Shown: piece after piece, positions 36,601 through 44,484 of the stretch
How positions within the stretch are numbered: position 1 is the first letter of the stretch
How the letters are laid out: each line of letters starts with the position of its first letter
DNA from: Agelas oroides
Lineage: Eukaryota; Porifera; Demospongiae; Agelasida; Agelasidae
NCBI GenBank assembly: GCA_949130485.1
Contig: OX422190.1
Span: 9,449,944-9,513,943, forward strand
Direction: 5' to 3'
Length of the DNA stretch: 64,000 nucleotides
Program-made: the position numbers and the translations under genes
The notes under the pieces: generated by a model
The model's database searches: none
Seen by the model: the letters and a program-made list of their open reading frames with translations, nothing else
Told to the model about the DNA's origin: nothing

Positions 36601-37054
36601 CCAGAGTATTTTTCCTCTGAACACTTTTTTACTTGTGCCAGAACATGCACTTTCCATGTTCTGGCACAAGTAAAAAGTGTTCAGAGCAAGTATCCAAATT
36701 TACTTGTTGTGGCTACTTGCCCTGTTCCCATACCATGAATACTCAGGTGAAAGTATGACCGTTTTCTGTGTAATTATGTGCCAAGTCAGCATTACCAATT
36801 AAGTGGGACCCCGATTCACTCTCTCAATGTAGATGTAATAATGTATGTATGTAACACAATAATTTACTATTGATTTTTGTCTGCATGTTAGTCTTGGAGT
36901 TCTGAGGATCACCTCAGAGAGCACAGAGCAGCTACTTGGGGACAATGAAAGGATTAAATGGTCTAATTATTTTGATACTCTTTTTGATGATTCATCTGAT
37001 GATTATTTTGGTGATTATTATAGTGATTATTATGATGATGATGATTATTTTTAA
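11567..37054 (+). CDS. NLR-1: 2A leader, Death, Death, NACHT, LRR receptor (complete gene model)
   Basis: Seventeen exons join in phase to 4470 nt (1489 residues): 11567-11933, 11994-12029, 18756-19046, 19921-21081, 21158-22700, 26811-26879, 30093-30176, nine LRR exons between 30869 and 36161, and 36892-37054. Protein order is two hydrophobic segments, a 2A motif (GDVETNPGP, about residues 112-120), Death domain 1 (about 140-228), an unrecognised conserved region, Death domain 2 (about 530-615), NACHT (Walker A GAPGQGKS 715-722, Walker B VFILDGYD 787-794), LRRs (about 1133-1435) and an Asp/Tyr-rich tail. NLRs are cytoplasmic immune sensors that oligomerise through NACHT and signal through Death-fold domains; ligand and pathway here are unknown. 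Introns carry at least eight mobile elements. In-frame ATGs exist upstream at 11516 and 11534, but only 11567 is shared with NLR-2. Small exons in the long intron 2 could have been missed. Confidence 0.85.
12301..12702. mobile_element. MITE with TTA target duplication in NLR-1 intron 2
   Basis: The 402-bp element is bounded by inverted repeats beginning GGCCACTACAAATTGGATAA and extending about 33 bp. It is flanked by TTA on both sides. The paralogous intron lacks it (near 49302). A 3-bp TTA duplication is typical of PIF/Harbinger-type elements, but no transposase is present. Confidence 0.85.
13712..16622 (+). mobile_element. Truncated Helitron (Rep/helicase N-terminus) in NLR-1 intron 2
   Basis: Compared with the empty site in NLR-2 (CTAATTACC near 50298), 2911 bp are inserted between A and T. 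The left end is TTGGGGTGAGCGAGCCCCAC. The right end is a perfect 6-bp-stem hairpin (AATGCACTGCATT), then CCCCTAG. From about 14040 it encodes a long charged repeat, about 26 residues per unit with RLQ(L/Q)MSARQ and ERLAAES, roughly eight units. This is followed by a Cys motif (CTTCSERFPG) and, after a one-base frameshift near 14966, TECLRCSRDKHTPKVYS and NPGTIPPQLQ before a GTTAGC donor-like site. These match the N-terminus of PIF1-type Helitron proteins. The nuclease and helicase domains are absent. Confidence 0.8.
15890..16460. mobile_element. MITE, TAGCCTCGTTCCCAG family, nested in the Helitron
   Basis: Inverted ends are TAGCCTCGTTCCCAG and CTGGGAACGAGGCTA. It is flanked by a 10-bp duplication, GGTGCAACCC (15880-15889 and 16461-16470). 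No coding capacity is seen. Relatives lie at 8426, 35332, 39899 and 42085. Confidence 0.9.
17425..17630. mobile_element. MITE with ATTTTCGCGG inverted ends in NLR-1 intron 2
   Basis: The left end TACTGTATGGCG leads into GGGACAAAATTTTCGCGG. The right end carries the reverse complement and CCATACGGTA. The paralogous site near 51808 is uninterrupted. It is non-coding. Confidence 0.75.
17898..18650 (+). mobile_element. 5'-truncated non-LTR retrotransposon (CR1/Jockey-like) with (AAT)n tail
   Basis: The stretch is absent from the paralogue (near 52040). From about 18080 to the TAA at 18356-18358 it encodes a C-terminal reverse-transcriptase ORF remnant: NPTRSGSHRKL, FYFSRLPLLWNSLP, then FW-x5-NFD and a Cys-rich CTYHFCCPCSKC. 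This is the pattern at the end of CR1-clade ORF2. Upstream coding is interrupted by stops. An (AAT)n run (18615-18650) forms the 3' tail, as is common for these elements. Confidence 0.8.
18756..19046 (+). CDS. NLR-1 exon 3: Death domain 1
   Basis: The exon is 291 nt, phase 1 at both ends. It encodes LAGRWSNMCLALRLYPSDRS, then IAVAHPGNPDECLQAVVVKW, then SPCWRMLVGAVGNP and ALAEAIAKKHPG. The spacing of W, the I-x3-HPG turn, the VVKWL helix and the CWRMLVGAV helix is that of a Death domain, normally a homotypic interaction module recruiting adaptors. The NLR-2 counterpart (52162-52452) has the same length with few differences. Because the exon is symmetric it could be skipped in frame, leaving the second Death domain. 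Confidence 0.8.
19330..19887 (+). mobile_element. Non-autonomous Helitron in NLR-1 intron 3 (shared with NLR-2)
   Basis: It starts TTGGAGCAAACCTGAGTGAG. It ends CTCAGGCTCACCCC, hairpin GATGCTGAAGCATC, TCCCTAG, followed by TTTT. NLR-2 has the same insertion (52696-53235), so it predates the duplication. A (GTTTGCTT)n run lies at about 19389-19425. Confidence 0.75.
19921..21081 (+). CDS. NLR-1 exon 4: conserved unrecognised region plus Death domain 2
   Basis: The exon encodes 387 residues. The first part (FSDVTDLLDKSVDMAKLKDF, then SLCPQFINFIHYYLLEDIV) looks helical. A basic linker (YSRKRKLN) and a hydrophobic block (GCVLLTFLIPESISHIFHDL) follow. I do not recognise a named family for this region. 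The last 85 residues (DLQDWKKIAPYFSIHEWNIK, ELVCNYPE, LLCWKKAEG, TYYNLLESL, VEALLQRL) read as a second Death domain. The acceptor and donor leave phase 1 on both sides. The NLR-2 counterpart is three residues shorter in total (53269-54405). Confidence 0.8.
21158..22700 (+). CDS. NLR-1 exon 5: NACHT NTPase module
   Basis: A single 1543-nt exon carries the whole NACHT and helical region. Walker A is GAPGQGKSF at 21445-21471, and Walker B with its extended acidic motif is VFILDGYD at 21661-21684. It is followed by VVLITSTYTP (sensor 1-like), LLASSPVYLYTLLF (winged-helix-like) and FSSPLLQQFLAALHVHSLP. NACHT binds and hydrolyses ATP to drive oligomerisation. All catalytic residues expected of an active P-loop are present. 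It ends in phase 2 at AG|GTAAGT, matching the first LRR exon. Confidence 0.92.
23650..25740 (-). CDS. KDZ-type transposase
   Basis: Minus-strand exons: about 25740-25568 (Cys/His-rich, LQCLLCTRHCGHVSLFHEW), 25505-24587 and 24501-23650, joined in phase with canonical donors and acceptors. Landmarks are CPLCGPCPEVVICDGTMLGF (Asp), LLIIYDNACRLHVYCLNREP (Asp), FHWRGHIGC, then INSQVNEQANSGLQ (Glu). That spacing and sequence are those of the KDZ superfamily DDE domain. I see no internal stop or frameshift from 25740 to the TAG, so the gene may be functional. The 5' exon is unsure: upstream (25745-25911) is a degenerate repeat, and the true start was not found. Confidence 0.8.
25755..25895. repeat. 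Short tandem repeat inside the KDZ element
   Basis: Degenerate units built from CCACTCACACCAAGACAC and CCCCTCACCCCAAGACAC alternate about six times. They are open on both strands (TPRHSSTPL in one direction, EGGGRVSW in the other), so ORFs here are not trustworthy. Confidence 0.7.
26811..26879 (+). CDS. NLR-1 exon 6: first, diverged LRR
   Basis: The exon is 69 nt (23 codons), phase 2 at both ends, following TTTCCTACAG and ending before GTAACA. It encodes a hydrophobic stretch ending F-Q-E-L-R. The NLR-2 counterpart (56382-56450) has the same length and boundaries. It bridges NACHT and the LRR array. Confidence 0.7.
27034..27047. promoter_or_regulatory. X-box-like palindrome GTTGCCATAGCAAC
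   Basis: The 14-mer matches the RFX-factor X-box consensus GTNRCCNNRGYAAC at every position. A near copy is found in the LRR introns (ATTGCCATGGCAAC or ATCACCATGGCAAC) and an exact copy in NLR-2 (56779-56792). Function is only inferred from the match. Confidence 0.3.
27071..29860. mobile_element. TIR element encoding a Ulp1-like protease, in an NLR-1 intron
   Basis: The ends TACTCACTCGAAATTATGCC and, inverted, TACTCACTCGACATTACGCC bound about 2.8 kb absent from the paralogous intron (TTACATATCATTATATGT near 56617). Both inner flanks carry palindromic pieces made of TTTGGACCCCC and AATATTTCGAAATATT (27190-27310 and 29325-29415). The target duplication is not clear, and the exact ends may lie a few bases further out. 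The superfamily is not determined. Confidence 0.75.
28147..29573 (-). CDS. Ulp1/C48-like cysteine protease with a PHD-type tail, transposon-borne
   Basis: The main minus-strand exon 28893-28147 has a TTTACAG acceptor and a TAG stop. It encodes basic KKSKTPKTW, then WLTDDIIEAAQRLIQ, the catalytic His in GADHWLVVSN, Asp in VRVYDSLY, and Gln/Cys in QKQCGSSDCGVYAIAYA. That is the His-Asp-Gln-Cys arrangement of Ulp1-like SUMO/Ub-like proteases. The C-terminus (CSNCEEWFHVPSC, then LWFC) looks like a short PHD-type zinc finger. The upstream exon ends at 29085 (SNNK|GTAAAA) and is Pro/Ser-rich; its start is uncertain, and the ORF back to 29573 crosses palindromic non-coding-looking sequence. Such proteases often accompany DNA transposons. 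Confidence 0.75.
30093..30176 (+). CDS. NLR-1 exon 7: second LRR
   Basis: The 84-nt, phase-2 exon encodes a typical LRR (L-R-L-N-H-L, then GAIALARALEQNKSLEEL). It differs clearly from the homogenised array that follows and is more like its NLR-2 counterpart (56854-56937), so it did not take part in the later amplification. Confidence 0.85.
30869..36161 (+). CDS. NLR-1 LRR exon array, nine 84-nt exons
   Basis: Exons: 30869-30952, 31457-31540, 32042-32125, 32614-32697, 33187-33270, 33790-33873, 34377-34460, 34961-35044 and 36078-36161. Each follows TTCC/TAC-AG and precedes GTAAGT (GTAAAT at 32698). Periods are 572-603 bp except where a MITE sits in the last intron. Each encodes one LRR; the consensus is LGGNGIGDSGATALADAL followed by RVNQSLTTL. 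Variable codons are the two after the first Leu (WG, VR, GG, RW) and those around the Ile; the remainder is almost fixed. The residue before the first Leu is coded across the splice junction (AA, GA or CA plus T, giving Asn, Asp or His). Confidence 0.92.
35332..35875. mobile_element. MITE, TAGCCTCGTTCCCAG family, in the last LRR intron block of NLR-1
   Basis: The 544-bp element has inverted ends TAGCCTCGTTCCCAGG and CCTGGGAACGAGGCTA, followed inward by GAGGAGGAGGAGA/TCTCCTCCTCCTC. It interrupts the intron motif normally reading GTGTAAGAATCAGATG. Flanking CAGAT remnants suggest a target duplication, partly eroded. Confidence 0.85.
36615..36686. repeat. Hairpin before the NLR-1 tail exon
   Basis: This is the counterpart of 3194-3268. 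The outer stem reads GAACAC/GTGTTC here, against GAACAG/CTGTTC in the third copy (62031-62106), so pairing is kept with different bases. The loop is 7 nt. Confidence 0.85.
36892..37054 (+). CDS. NLR-1 last exon: conserved block and Asp/Tyr-rich tail
   Basis: The exon starts in LRR phase and encodes LGVLRITSESTEQLLGDNER and IKWSN. A low-complexity tail of Asp, Tyr, Phe and Ser follows, ending DDDDYF and TAA. NLR-0 has a much shorter tail (NIYFDDDYF) and NLR-2 is truncated. Tail length therefore varies by GAT/TAT repeat changes. Confidence 0.85.
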
Positions 37055-38738
37055 TAATTATGATCACAATTTATGCCACACACTAATCTTTACATACTGT
37101 GTTAGTTGCAACTGCTGACAAACGGTCAAAGTTACCACAAACAGTGTACATGTCTGGTTTTGTAAACACATTGATTCAGTCATTCTCTTGATGAATGCTC
37201 TTTTTGCACCCTGCATGAGAGGGAGGGGGAAGGAGTGAAGTAGATTAAAGGGTCTATCTCATATACCCTCTTTTTCTTGGATATCATCAGATTATGCAAC
37301 ACAATGGTAGCCCCCTGGATACAAATATAGCACATAGCACAGTCATGCAGAACACTAGATAGAGCCTTGCACAAGATGAGTAGCTATTAGTGCTGTTAAC
37401 ATGCAGCTATAATGTAACTGCTTCTCAACATCCCTTAGTATGGTGTCTAGATGATGGGTTCAAACATACGTGTAACCCACTTCTAAGGGCTGTCTAGCTC
37501 AATTAATGGGGGTATCATTTCCATGCACTAGTAGGGAGCCACACAAAAGCACTGTACTTGTACAACTCACTTTGCCAGGAGAGAGCCACACAAAAGCACT
37601 GTACTTGTGCAACTCACTTCGCCAGGAGGGAGCCACACAAAACTCAAATTAAAAGCACTGTGCTTGTGCAACTCACTTCCACCAGGAGGGAACCACATTA
37701 TATTAGAAAAGATTTGCAAAACTGACTAGACCTTATAGATATGATGGAGGTCAGATATTCTGAATACCCAACCATCACATTTCCACATCTATGGACAGAC
37801 AAGATGAAGGTGGGGTGAACAGCATGAATATAAATTCAGTGAAAGACAGGCCTACATGCAGTTATTAGCTCTAGCTAGACAAACCAGCTGTTCTCAGACT
37901 GTGAGGATGTTTCACTCTATATAACCCAAGTATATAGCTATCAGAAAGATGTGGTTCTTTGATCGTTCGGTCTTCACAAGTCTTACTGAGGTGGGTAGCT
38001 AAAGGTGACATAGCCTCAGCCTGCACGCCAGGAATGCAGATATTCAATGTAACAGTCTCTACTGTCAACTTTGACATGGTACCAGTATACTGATTGAATA
38101 TAAATAGGTGCATATGTTTAAATTATGTGCACTGTTCAAACTGCTAGTGTGGCGCTCATAGAACACCATACACAAAACAATTAAGTCACTGCATTCACAT
38201 CCTGTTGTCCTAGCTGTTAATAAACTGAAAGTTCCTGGATGTAGGGAACAAGAAAGAAATTGAACAATCATGACTGGGCTTGTCTATAGAATGTCTACCA
38301 ACTAAAACCTCTCCTCTCGCTCGCTCCCTCCCTCCCTCCCTTCCTCCCTCCCTCCCTCCCTCCCTCCCTCCCTCCCTCCCTCCCTCCTCTCTGGGTAAAC
38401 TAACTGTGTAATGTACACTCTAGTAAATATGCTATGCCTACTCTGAACTGGCAGGAAATACGACATGACCAACATTAGTGCACTCAACAATTGAGCTAGT
38501 ATGATTTAGTATACCAAGAGCGCATAAAGAACGGGTGGCTTCACTAAGAGCATGTAACTCCGTAAAATTCGAAACCAGTCGGAATTTACCACCAGTACTA
38601 ACATGTACTGCGCATGCTGTGTAGACATAAGCCATTCTTGCTAAATATGTGACCGGGTGTTCTCTTTTTATTATGGTTCAATAATTTTGACCAGACTATG
38701 GGCTTCTCATGTGTTGATGCCTCGCTATAGTGATTGCC
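37055..38738. other. Spacer between NLR-1 and spermidine synthase copy 2
   Basis: No gene is visible. It is collinear with 3586-5422 and holds the diverged 48-bp repeat (37535-37696) and a (CCCT)n run at about 38318-38390. The genes on either side converge. Confidence 0.65.
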
Positions 38739-38936
38739 TTATTCCAGTGATACCTGGTAACATGTGGTACTAGCTACCATGAGTGCATTCACCTTCCTTG
38801 CTGGTAGTGTGAAGGCTGCCTTGTGTACTTCACTGTCATAGTATCTCAGTCTCATCTCCTCTTGCTCCTCCTCTGATAATCGCCTCAATGGATCCTCAAA
38901 CACTGTGTCCTGAGGGAGAGGAGGAAGGGAGGGAGG

Positions 38937-39045
38937 GGGGGGGGGGGGGAAGAGGGGAGGAAGAGGAGAGGGGGAGAAGGGGAAAGAGGAAGTGGAGGGG
39001 CAAAGAAGGGGAAGAGAGAAGCAAGTAGGGGGAAGGAGGTGGGAG
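38937..39045. repeat. Purine-rich low-complexity tract
   Basis: A run of G and GGGGAAG/GAGGAAG motifs fills much of the last intron of spermidine synthase copy 2. Open frames read from it are proline/serine artefacts. Confidence 0.7.
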
Positions 39046-39898
39046 ATTGATAAAGGAGTGAGGGGAAGAGGAATGGATGGGGCAGGAATGTACGTGGAAA
39101 AGTGTCAATACATAGGGCAAGATCGTGGAGTTGACGACTGAACAATACGTACTGTGTGCACACGATCATGGACTAGGCATGTACTACATGTGATTTTAAA
39201 AATTCTCTCAATCAGTGATTCACACGATCATGGAGGAGTTGATGACTGAACAATACGCATTGTGTGCACACAGTCACAAAGTCTCACCATATTCAAACTG
39301 GCCAGTACCATTCCAATCTGCCCATTGGGGTACGTGGGGATGGTGGTGAAGGCATACCTCATGATGGGGAAAAGAGACTGACACCCTGTCATCATCTTTT
39401 TAATGAGAGGGAGATCACCCCACTGGCACTCCCCTGTAACCATGGTGATGATATAATGTTCCACATGAGCAAACACAGGTAGATATCAGCCACACCAGGT
39501 GACATCCTGACCACACCCACCACCCCTCTGTCTCACCCTGGGAGCAGATGATTCCTCCTGGTCGTACAGCAGCCTTCAACTTCTCAAAATATGGCTTCTC
39601 AAACAAGCATTTGGCTGGACCTGGGAGAGGATACCATTATTGCACTTCTAATGCAGGTATGCAACAAATTGCCAACAATACAACTATGCCTCCAATAGTC
39701 CATTCTGCAGACTATATGGCTCATACTCCCCCCTCTCACTCTTCCCTCGATCCGTCCTTCCTCCCTTCCTTTCTTCCCTATCTCTTTTCCTCCCTTTCCT
39801 CCTTTCCTTCCTTCTCTCCCTCCCTCTCATTTCTTCCCTCAGTAGCCTTGTACCTAGGCTCTTAAGACGGCCTAAAAGCTTAGGTATGATGCTAGTGT

Positions 39899-40322
39899 AA
39901 CCTCGCTCCCAGGCCTCCCCCGTCTTTACCTGTTTGCGTTCACAATAATACACGGGAGCGGAAGACCGACAAAAAAAACAAAACGGGGAAGGCCTGGGAG
40001 CATTCATCACATGAGTGGATGCAAGGTGGACTATATTCAAATATGTACGCAATAAACTTGAAAACGAGTTTGTTACTGGTCAAGACGAGTAGTTTTGATC
40101 ACGTTAAGGTGTGGAGTCCAATACTGAGGTAGAGCGCTCGAATGGATGATCCAGTGCATTGTTTTGGCGGTTGGGCCCCTCCCCCCTACGTCCACCTCAC
40201 ATCCACCTGAAGTCATTCACATGATGAATGCTCCCAGGCCTTCTCCGTTTTTCGCTGGTCTTCCGCTCTTGTTTATTATTGTGAACAGAAATGGAAGGTA
40301 AAAACAGGGGATAACGAGGCTA
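39899..40322. mobile_element. Old MITE of the TAGCCTCGTT family in spermidine synthase copy 2
   Basis: It is orthologous to the element at 8426-8852, with the same intron and the same ends, and eroded at the right end (AGGCCTGG lost). Confidence 0.55.
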
Positions 40323-40324
40323 AT

Positions 40325-40450
40325 GCTAGTGCCTCAACATCCTCACCAATGGGCCTAAAAGCCTGGGTGTGATGCTAGTGCCTCAACGTCCTCACCAATG
40401 GGCCTAAAAGCCTGGGTGTGATGCTAGTGCCTCAATGTCCTCACCAATGG
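40325..40450. repeat. 49-bp repeat duplicating a splice donor, about 2.5 copies
   Basis: The unit GCTAGTGCCTCAACATCCTC... includes the exon-4 end and its donor (minus strand CCATTG|GTGAGG). Two extra copies of that exon-end/donor sequence therefore lie inside the intron. Copy 1 has a single unit. Confidence 0.8.
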
Positions 40451-40600
40451 AATCAGAGGAGTCAGTGATGATAACATCAAACTGTCCCACACATTGCTGC
40501 ATGAACTCTGCCCCAACCTGAATATGAACTTTGACCTTTGGAGAGGAAAAGCCAACAGCCAATTTTGGTAGGTAGCGCTTGCTGACTTCAATTACTTGCT

Positions 40601-40678
40601 GTGTGTATGTGTGTGTGTGTGTGTATGTGTGTGTGTATGTGTGTGTATGTGTGTGTGTGTGTGTGTATGTGTGTGTAT

Positions 40679-40771
<93 letters not shown>

Positions 40772-40820
40772 ATGTGTGTGTGTGTGTCGTGTGTGCGTGC
40801 GTGTGTGTGTGTATGGAGGG
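40601..40820. repeat. (TG)n microsatellite, about 220 bp
   Basis: Nearly pure TG with TATG interruptions. On the minus strand it forms the (CA)n tract directly before the CACACAG|CAAG acceptor of spermidine synthase exon 4. In copy 1 the tract and the adjoining exon start are missing, so it may have promoted that deletion. Confidence 0.95.
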
Positions 40821-42084
40821 GGGGAGGGGATTGAGTTGACCAACAAGTATGATTACATCAGGAAGGCGGAGGAGAGGCTAACAAACATGCCTGCATTGGG
40901 AGATGAGAGAGGAAGGAAGAGGAGGGGAGGAGTTCAATTGACAAATGTGTGTGTGGCAGGGACAGGAAAGAAGAGGAGCTTACAAGACAGTGTGTGTGTG
41001 AATGTAAGAGAGGTGATGGTACATTGAACAGACACTGACCTCATCAATCTCGCAGCTGTGTATCTCTTCCACAGTCTTGTGTTTTGTGACCTCTCTCAGC
41101 ACACCTCCATCTCCCCCTCCTACCACCAGCACCTTGAGAGATGGGGAGGAGGGAGGGGGTGAGGGTGAGGAGGGAGCTAGGGAGGAACAGGTGGAGGAAG
41201 GAAGGGGGAGTAAGGGAACTGGACAGAGGCCGAGGTGAGGGAGAAGAAGGAGACAGGCCATGAGGAGGAGAATGGGTAAAGAAACAGGAGAGAGAGGCAG
41301 GAGGAGGAGGAACAGAGAGAAGAAGAAGCAACTGTGCAACGACATAATTAACAGTAACAGCTCCAATGTGATTGCATGTACACTACTCACTGATCTAGGG
41401 TTTGGATGAGAGCAAAGAGGGATATGAGCTGCCATCTCGTGATAAGCCCACTCGTCTTGGTCTGTGAACTGAACCACTTCATCCAACGCCAGCACACGGT
41501 TGTATACCTTGCTAACGGGAGAGGAGAGAAGGAGAGAGACAAGAAAGGATGGAGAGCAAGAGAGGAGGAAGAAAGGGAGAGAACAAGGAAGAAGGGAGGT
41601 AGGGGGTTCTGCATGTACACTGGACAACTTCATCCAATGCCATGGTAGGTGACAGGAAATGATTCTCTCACACACACACACCTATTGAAGATGAAGGTAT
41701 TGTGACTTCTCATGGTGGAGTATCTCATCCACTTGCATAGCCATAGCCTGCCCTGGCCACATATCATTCATTTCAGTGAACCAGCCTTTCATGTGCTTAT
41801 CCATCCTGCAGCACAAAGAGATTAATATTGTACTTGTAACAGTGTACCACACTTAGATATGCTACCTTTGAGGTGCATAGAATAGTTTATACACTCATAA
41901 TTCCTCCTCTCTCTGCATTTTTAGTAAAGGTATAAAGACGCTGGTCCACAACCACCTTATTCACACAACCTCCACCCACTGGCTGCACTAATATGACTTC
42001 TATACTCTGGCATGCTTGGTTGTTTCTTTGGCCAAATTGTACAACTGGTTTGAATCACCATCCACTGTTCACCTGGGGTGTAGT

Positions 42085-42125
42085 TAGCCTCGTTCCAAGC
42101 TGGGCGGGGCCTGGGAACGAGGCTA
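42085..42125. mobile_element. 41-bp minimal MITE, TAGCCTCGTTCC family
   Basis: Little more than two inverted ends (TAGCCTCGTTCC and GGAACGAGGCTA) joined by a GC-rich centre, with a 9-bp target duplication GGGTGTAGT on each side. Unit 1 has the empty site near 10178. Confidence 0.85.
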
Positions 42126-42556
42126 GGGTGTAGTTACCACTTAAAAACTGAAAACAAAAGACACCACTTTGCCAGTGGACAATCCTAAATTCTTGTGGTT
42201 GAGTTATAGTCCAAACAAACAGAATGGACTAATGTACTGCAATGCTCTGCATTCTTCCTAGCTCTGTGCTCTGTGTTCTCAACTTGGAGTGTAGAGGAGT
42301 TGTACTGCAAATGAGGGGTTGGTCATTCTTATACACACTGTAATGCAGTAGGCCTTGCCCCAGGTACGTAATTATTGCTGCTTGCAATAGTTTACAAAGC
42401 GGAGGTAGAGTTGGTCAGTGACTCGTCTAGACTCGGGAGAAACGGCACATTCCTAAAATGTTTGCTAGATGGTCTTTCGTTTGGGTGTGCCAGCACCGTA
42501 GACAGTAGGAATGCATCCATTTTCACCATTTACCTTTCCACTTGGAGTGCACTTTA

Positions 42557-42740
42557 CAGCAGATTGCAAAAGTCTTGCAACAAGCAAGCTGAACAGTGGA
42601 AAACCACAATTGATTTATTGTGCTTGAACAGAGAGGAAGGGCATGCTGAGGCGGGAAAGATAATCAGATTCATACGTGGTAAATCAATTGTGGTTTTCCA
42701 CTGTTCCGCTTGCGTGTTGCAAGACTTTTGCAATCTGCTG
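42557..42740. mobile_element. MITE with TA target duplication (Tc1/mariner-like)
   Basis: The 184-bp element has inverted ends starting CAGCAGATTGCAAAAGTCTT and extending about 65 bp with few mismatches. It is flanked by TA. The empty site in unit 1 reads CACTTTATCAGG near 10604. Confidence 0.9.
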
Positions 42741-43983
42741 TATCAGGCCATATATACCAAAAATTGATTTCATGTTTCACAGATTCAGTGGGTCTATTTT
42801 TTCATGAAGGAAGAAAAATGTAAATTGCACATTAGTGGGTGTGGTTAGCCTCGCGAGCTACCTTGTGGCCTAACACTATAGTGACATCATCAGCAAGATT
42901 GAGCATGCAGGTCAAAACGTGGCCAGGAGGTAATAAATGGAGTTCAACATTTTGTCACTATACACTGTACTACAAAGTTTGTGGGACGTGATCTTCATTT
43001 TTATTTTTTATTTCTTGGTCAAAATTTGGGACTGGGTTGTCTGTGAAACAATTTGGCGTGGCCTCACTTGAAATCTACTTGGAGTGCTTGAAATACACAC
43101 TTTCTGGACAAACTACATGTGCAGTGTGCACCATACATGTCTTCAGCATATGAAAATACATTTACATTAAATATTATAATACTTGCAATTTAGATACATG
43201 AGACAGGTCCACATAGAAGAACAAAATAATGACTCCCACTATGATTATGGTACTGTGATCAACATGCATTGTAGGTCTTGCCATGCCCAGCAGATGAATA
43301 TGTTTTTTAATACAGTTAACAGCTTTAGCATATTTACAGTACACAAGCCGTTCACCCCATATTTTAAAGTTAATTGTGCAATACGAGGTGTGCAAATACA
43401 CAACACTGGCTCAGAAAATTAACCTATTGCAAAGTAGCAAAGGTTTCTCACACAGTCTGTGCAATGAAATTTACCTGCTGCTCAAGAGAGGTTAACGCTG
43501 AAGGTCCAGAACAATCAGGATTGGCAAACTTGCACTGAATAGTAAGAAATACTTTGTGCACAACTGTGGCCACCTCTATGATATGTATACCATCGGGGAG
43601 AGCATAGTTCCGTTCCCGGACTGTTTGGAACGAGACGATGCTTCTTCCTGCGTGTTGATCTCGTGACGTGTGGGGGAGAGCCTTCCTATTGGGCTATTCC
43701 ATTTATTAAAGATACACCCCCATAGAAGAGTGAATTTGGGTATACCCTCAAGACTTCAATTAATTTTGCAAAAAGCCCTCAAGACTTTAATTGATTTTGA
43801 GGAATTACCCTCAAGACATATTAAAATTGCATGTGACCCTCCGGACGCTATTAATTTTGGCCACAAATACCCTCAAGACAAATCATCATCTCTTCTATCC
43901 TCTCAATGTGTGTGGCAGTTAGATAGTGTCTAGACAATAATCTTACTTTGTATGTCCCCTTCCATTCACCATTTTGGTATTTT

Positions 43984-44484
43984 GACCCTCAAGACAGATA
44001 ATTTGCTGGTGAGATACCCTCTGGACAATAATTGTATGATATTTTGACCCTCAAGACAGATAATTTGCTGGTGAGATACCCTCTAGACAGCAATTGTATG
44101 ATATTTTGACCCTCAAGACAGATAATTTGCTGGTGAGATACCCTCTAGACAGCAATTGTATGATATTTTGACCCTCAAGACAGATAATTTGCTGGTCAGG
44201 TACCCTCTAGACAAGATATTTGACCCTCAAGACAGATAATTTGCTGGTCAGGTACCCTCTAGACAAGATATTTGACCCTCAAGACAGATAATTTGCTGGT
44301 CAGGTACCCTCTAGACAAGATATTTGACCCTCAAGACAGATAATTTGCTGGTCAGGTACCCTCTAGACAAGATATTTGACCCTCAAGACAGATAATTTGC
44401 TGGTCAGGTACCCTCTAGACAGCAATTGTATGATAGTTTGACCCTCAAGACAGATAATTTGCTGGTCAGGTACCCTCTGGACAA
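43984..44484. repeat. Tandem array, 62-bp and 52-bp variants
   Basis: The unit starts GACCCTCAAGACAGATAATT. Early units are 62 bp (with CAATTGTATGATA) and later units are 52 bp (with ACAAGATATTT); about nine in all. Near identity implies recent expansion. Confidence 0.9.

Larger units (their letters stand above)
38739..41804 (-). pseudogene. SRM: Spermidine synthase copy 2, probably disabled
   Basis: Minus-strand exons: 41804-41682, 41507-41391, 41132-41040, 40598-40445, 39620-39537, 39433-39288 and 38909-38739. All join in phase and cover the family length, including the dcAdoMet-binding VGGGDGG and the exon lost in copy 1 (VIEVSKRYLPKLAVGFSS). Three problems are visible. A TAG ends exon 1 directly before the only usable GT donor (copy 1 has ATG there). 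The usual H-x-G-D-G-F-E-F segment reads HIQVGAEF, losing the Gly-Asp pair. The catalytic loop TDSSDP reads TDSSDS. The C-terminus has lost two residues (LPARK for LPxFARK) and runs 16 codons further. If exon 1 splices elsewhere, the gene might still be read, with doubtful activity. Confidence 0.75.
41805..43689. promoter_or_regulatory. Head-to-head intergenic region of unit 2
   Basis: It is collinear with 9915-11540 and conserved in sequence without visible coding. It has two insertions not found in unit 1: 42085-42125 and 42557-42740. The 4.9-kb element that follows separates this likely promoter region from the NLR-2 start codon. Confidence 0.45.

Noticed and set aside
40579..41027. Cys/Val- and His/Thr-repeat ORFs
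   Set aside because: Simple translation of the (TG)n microsatellite.
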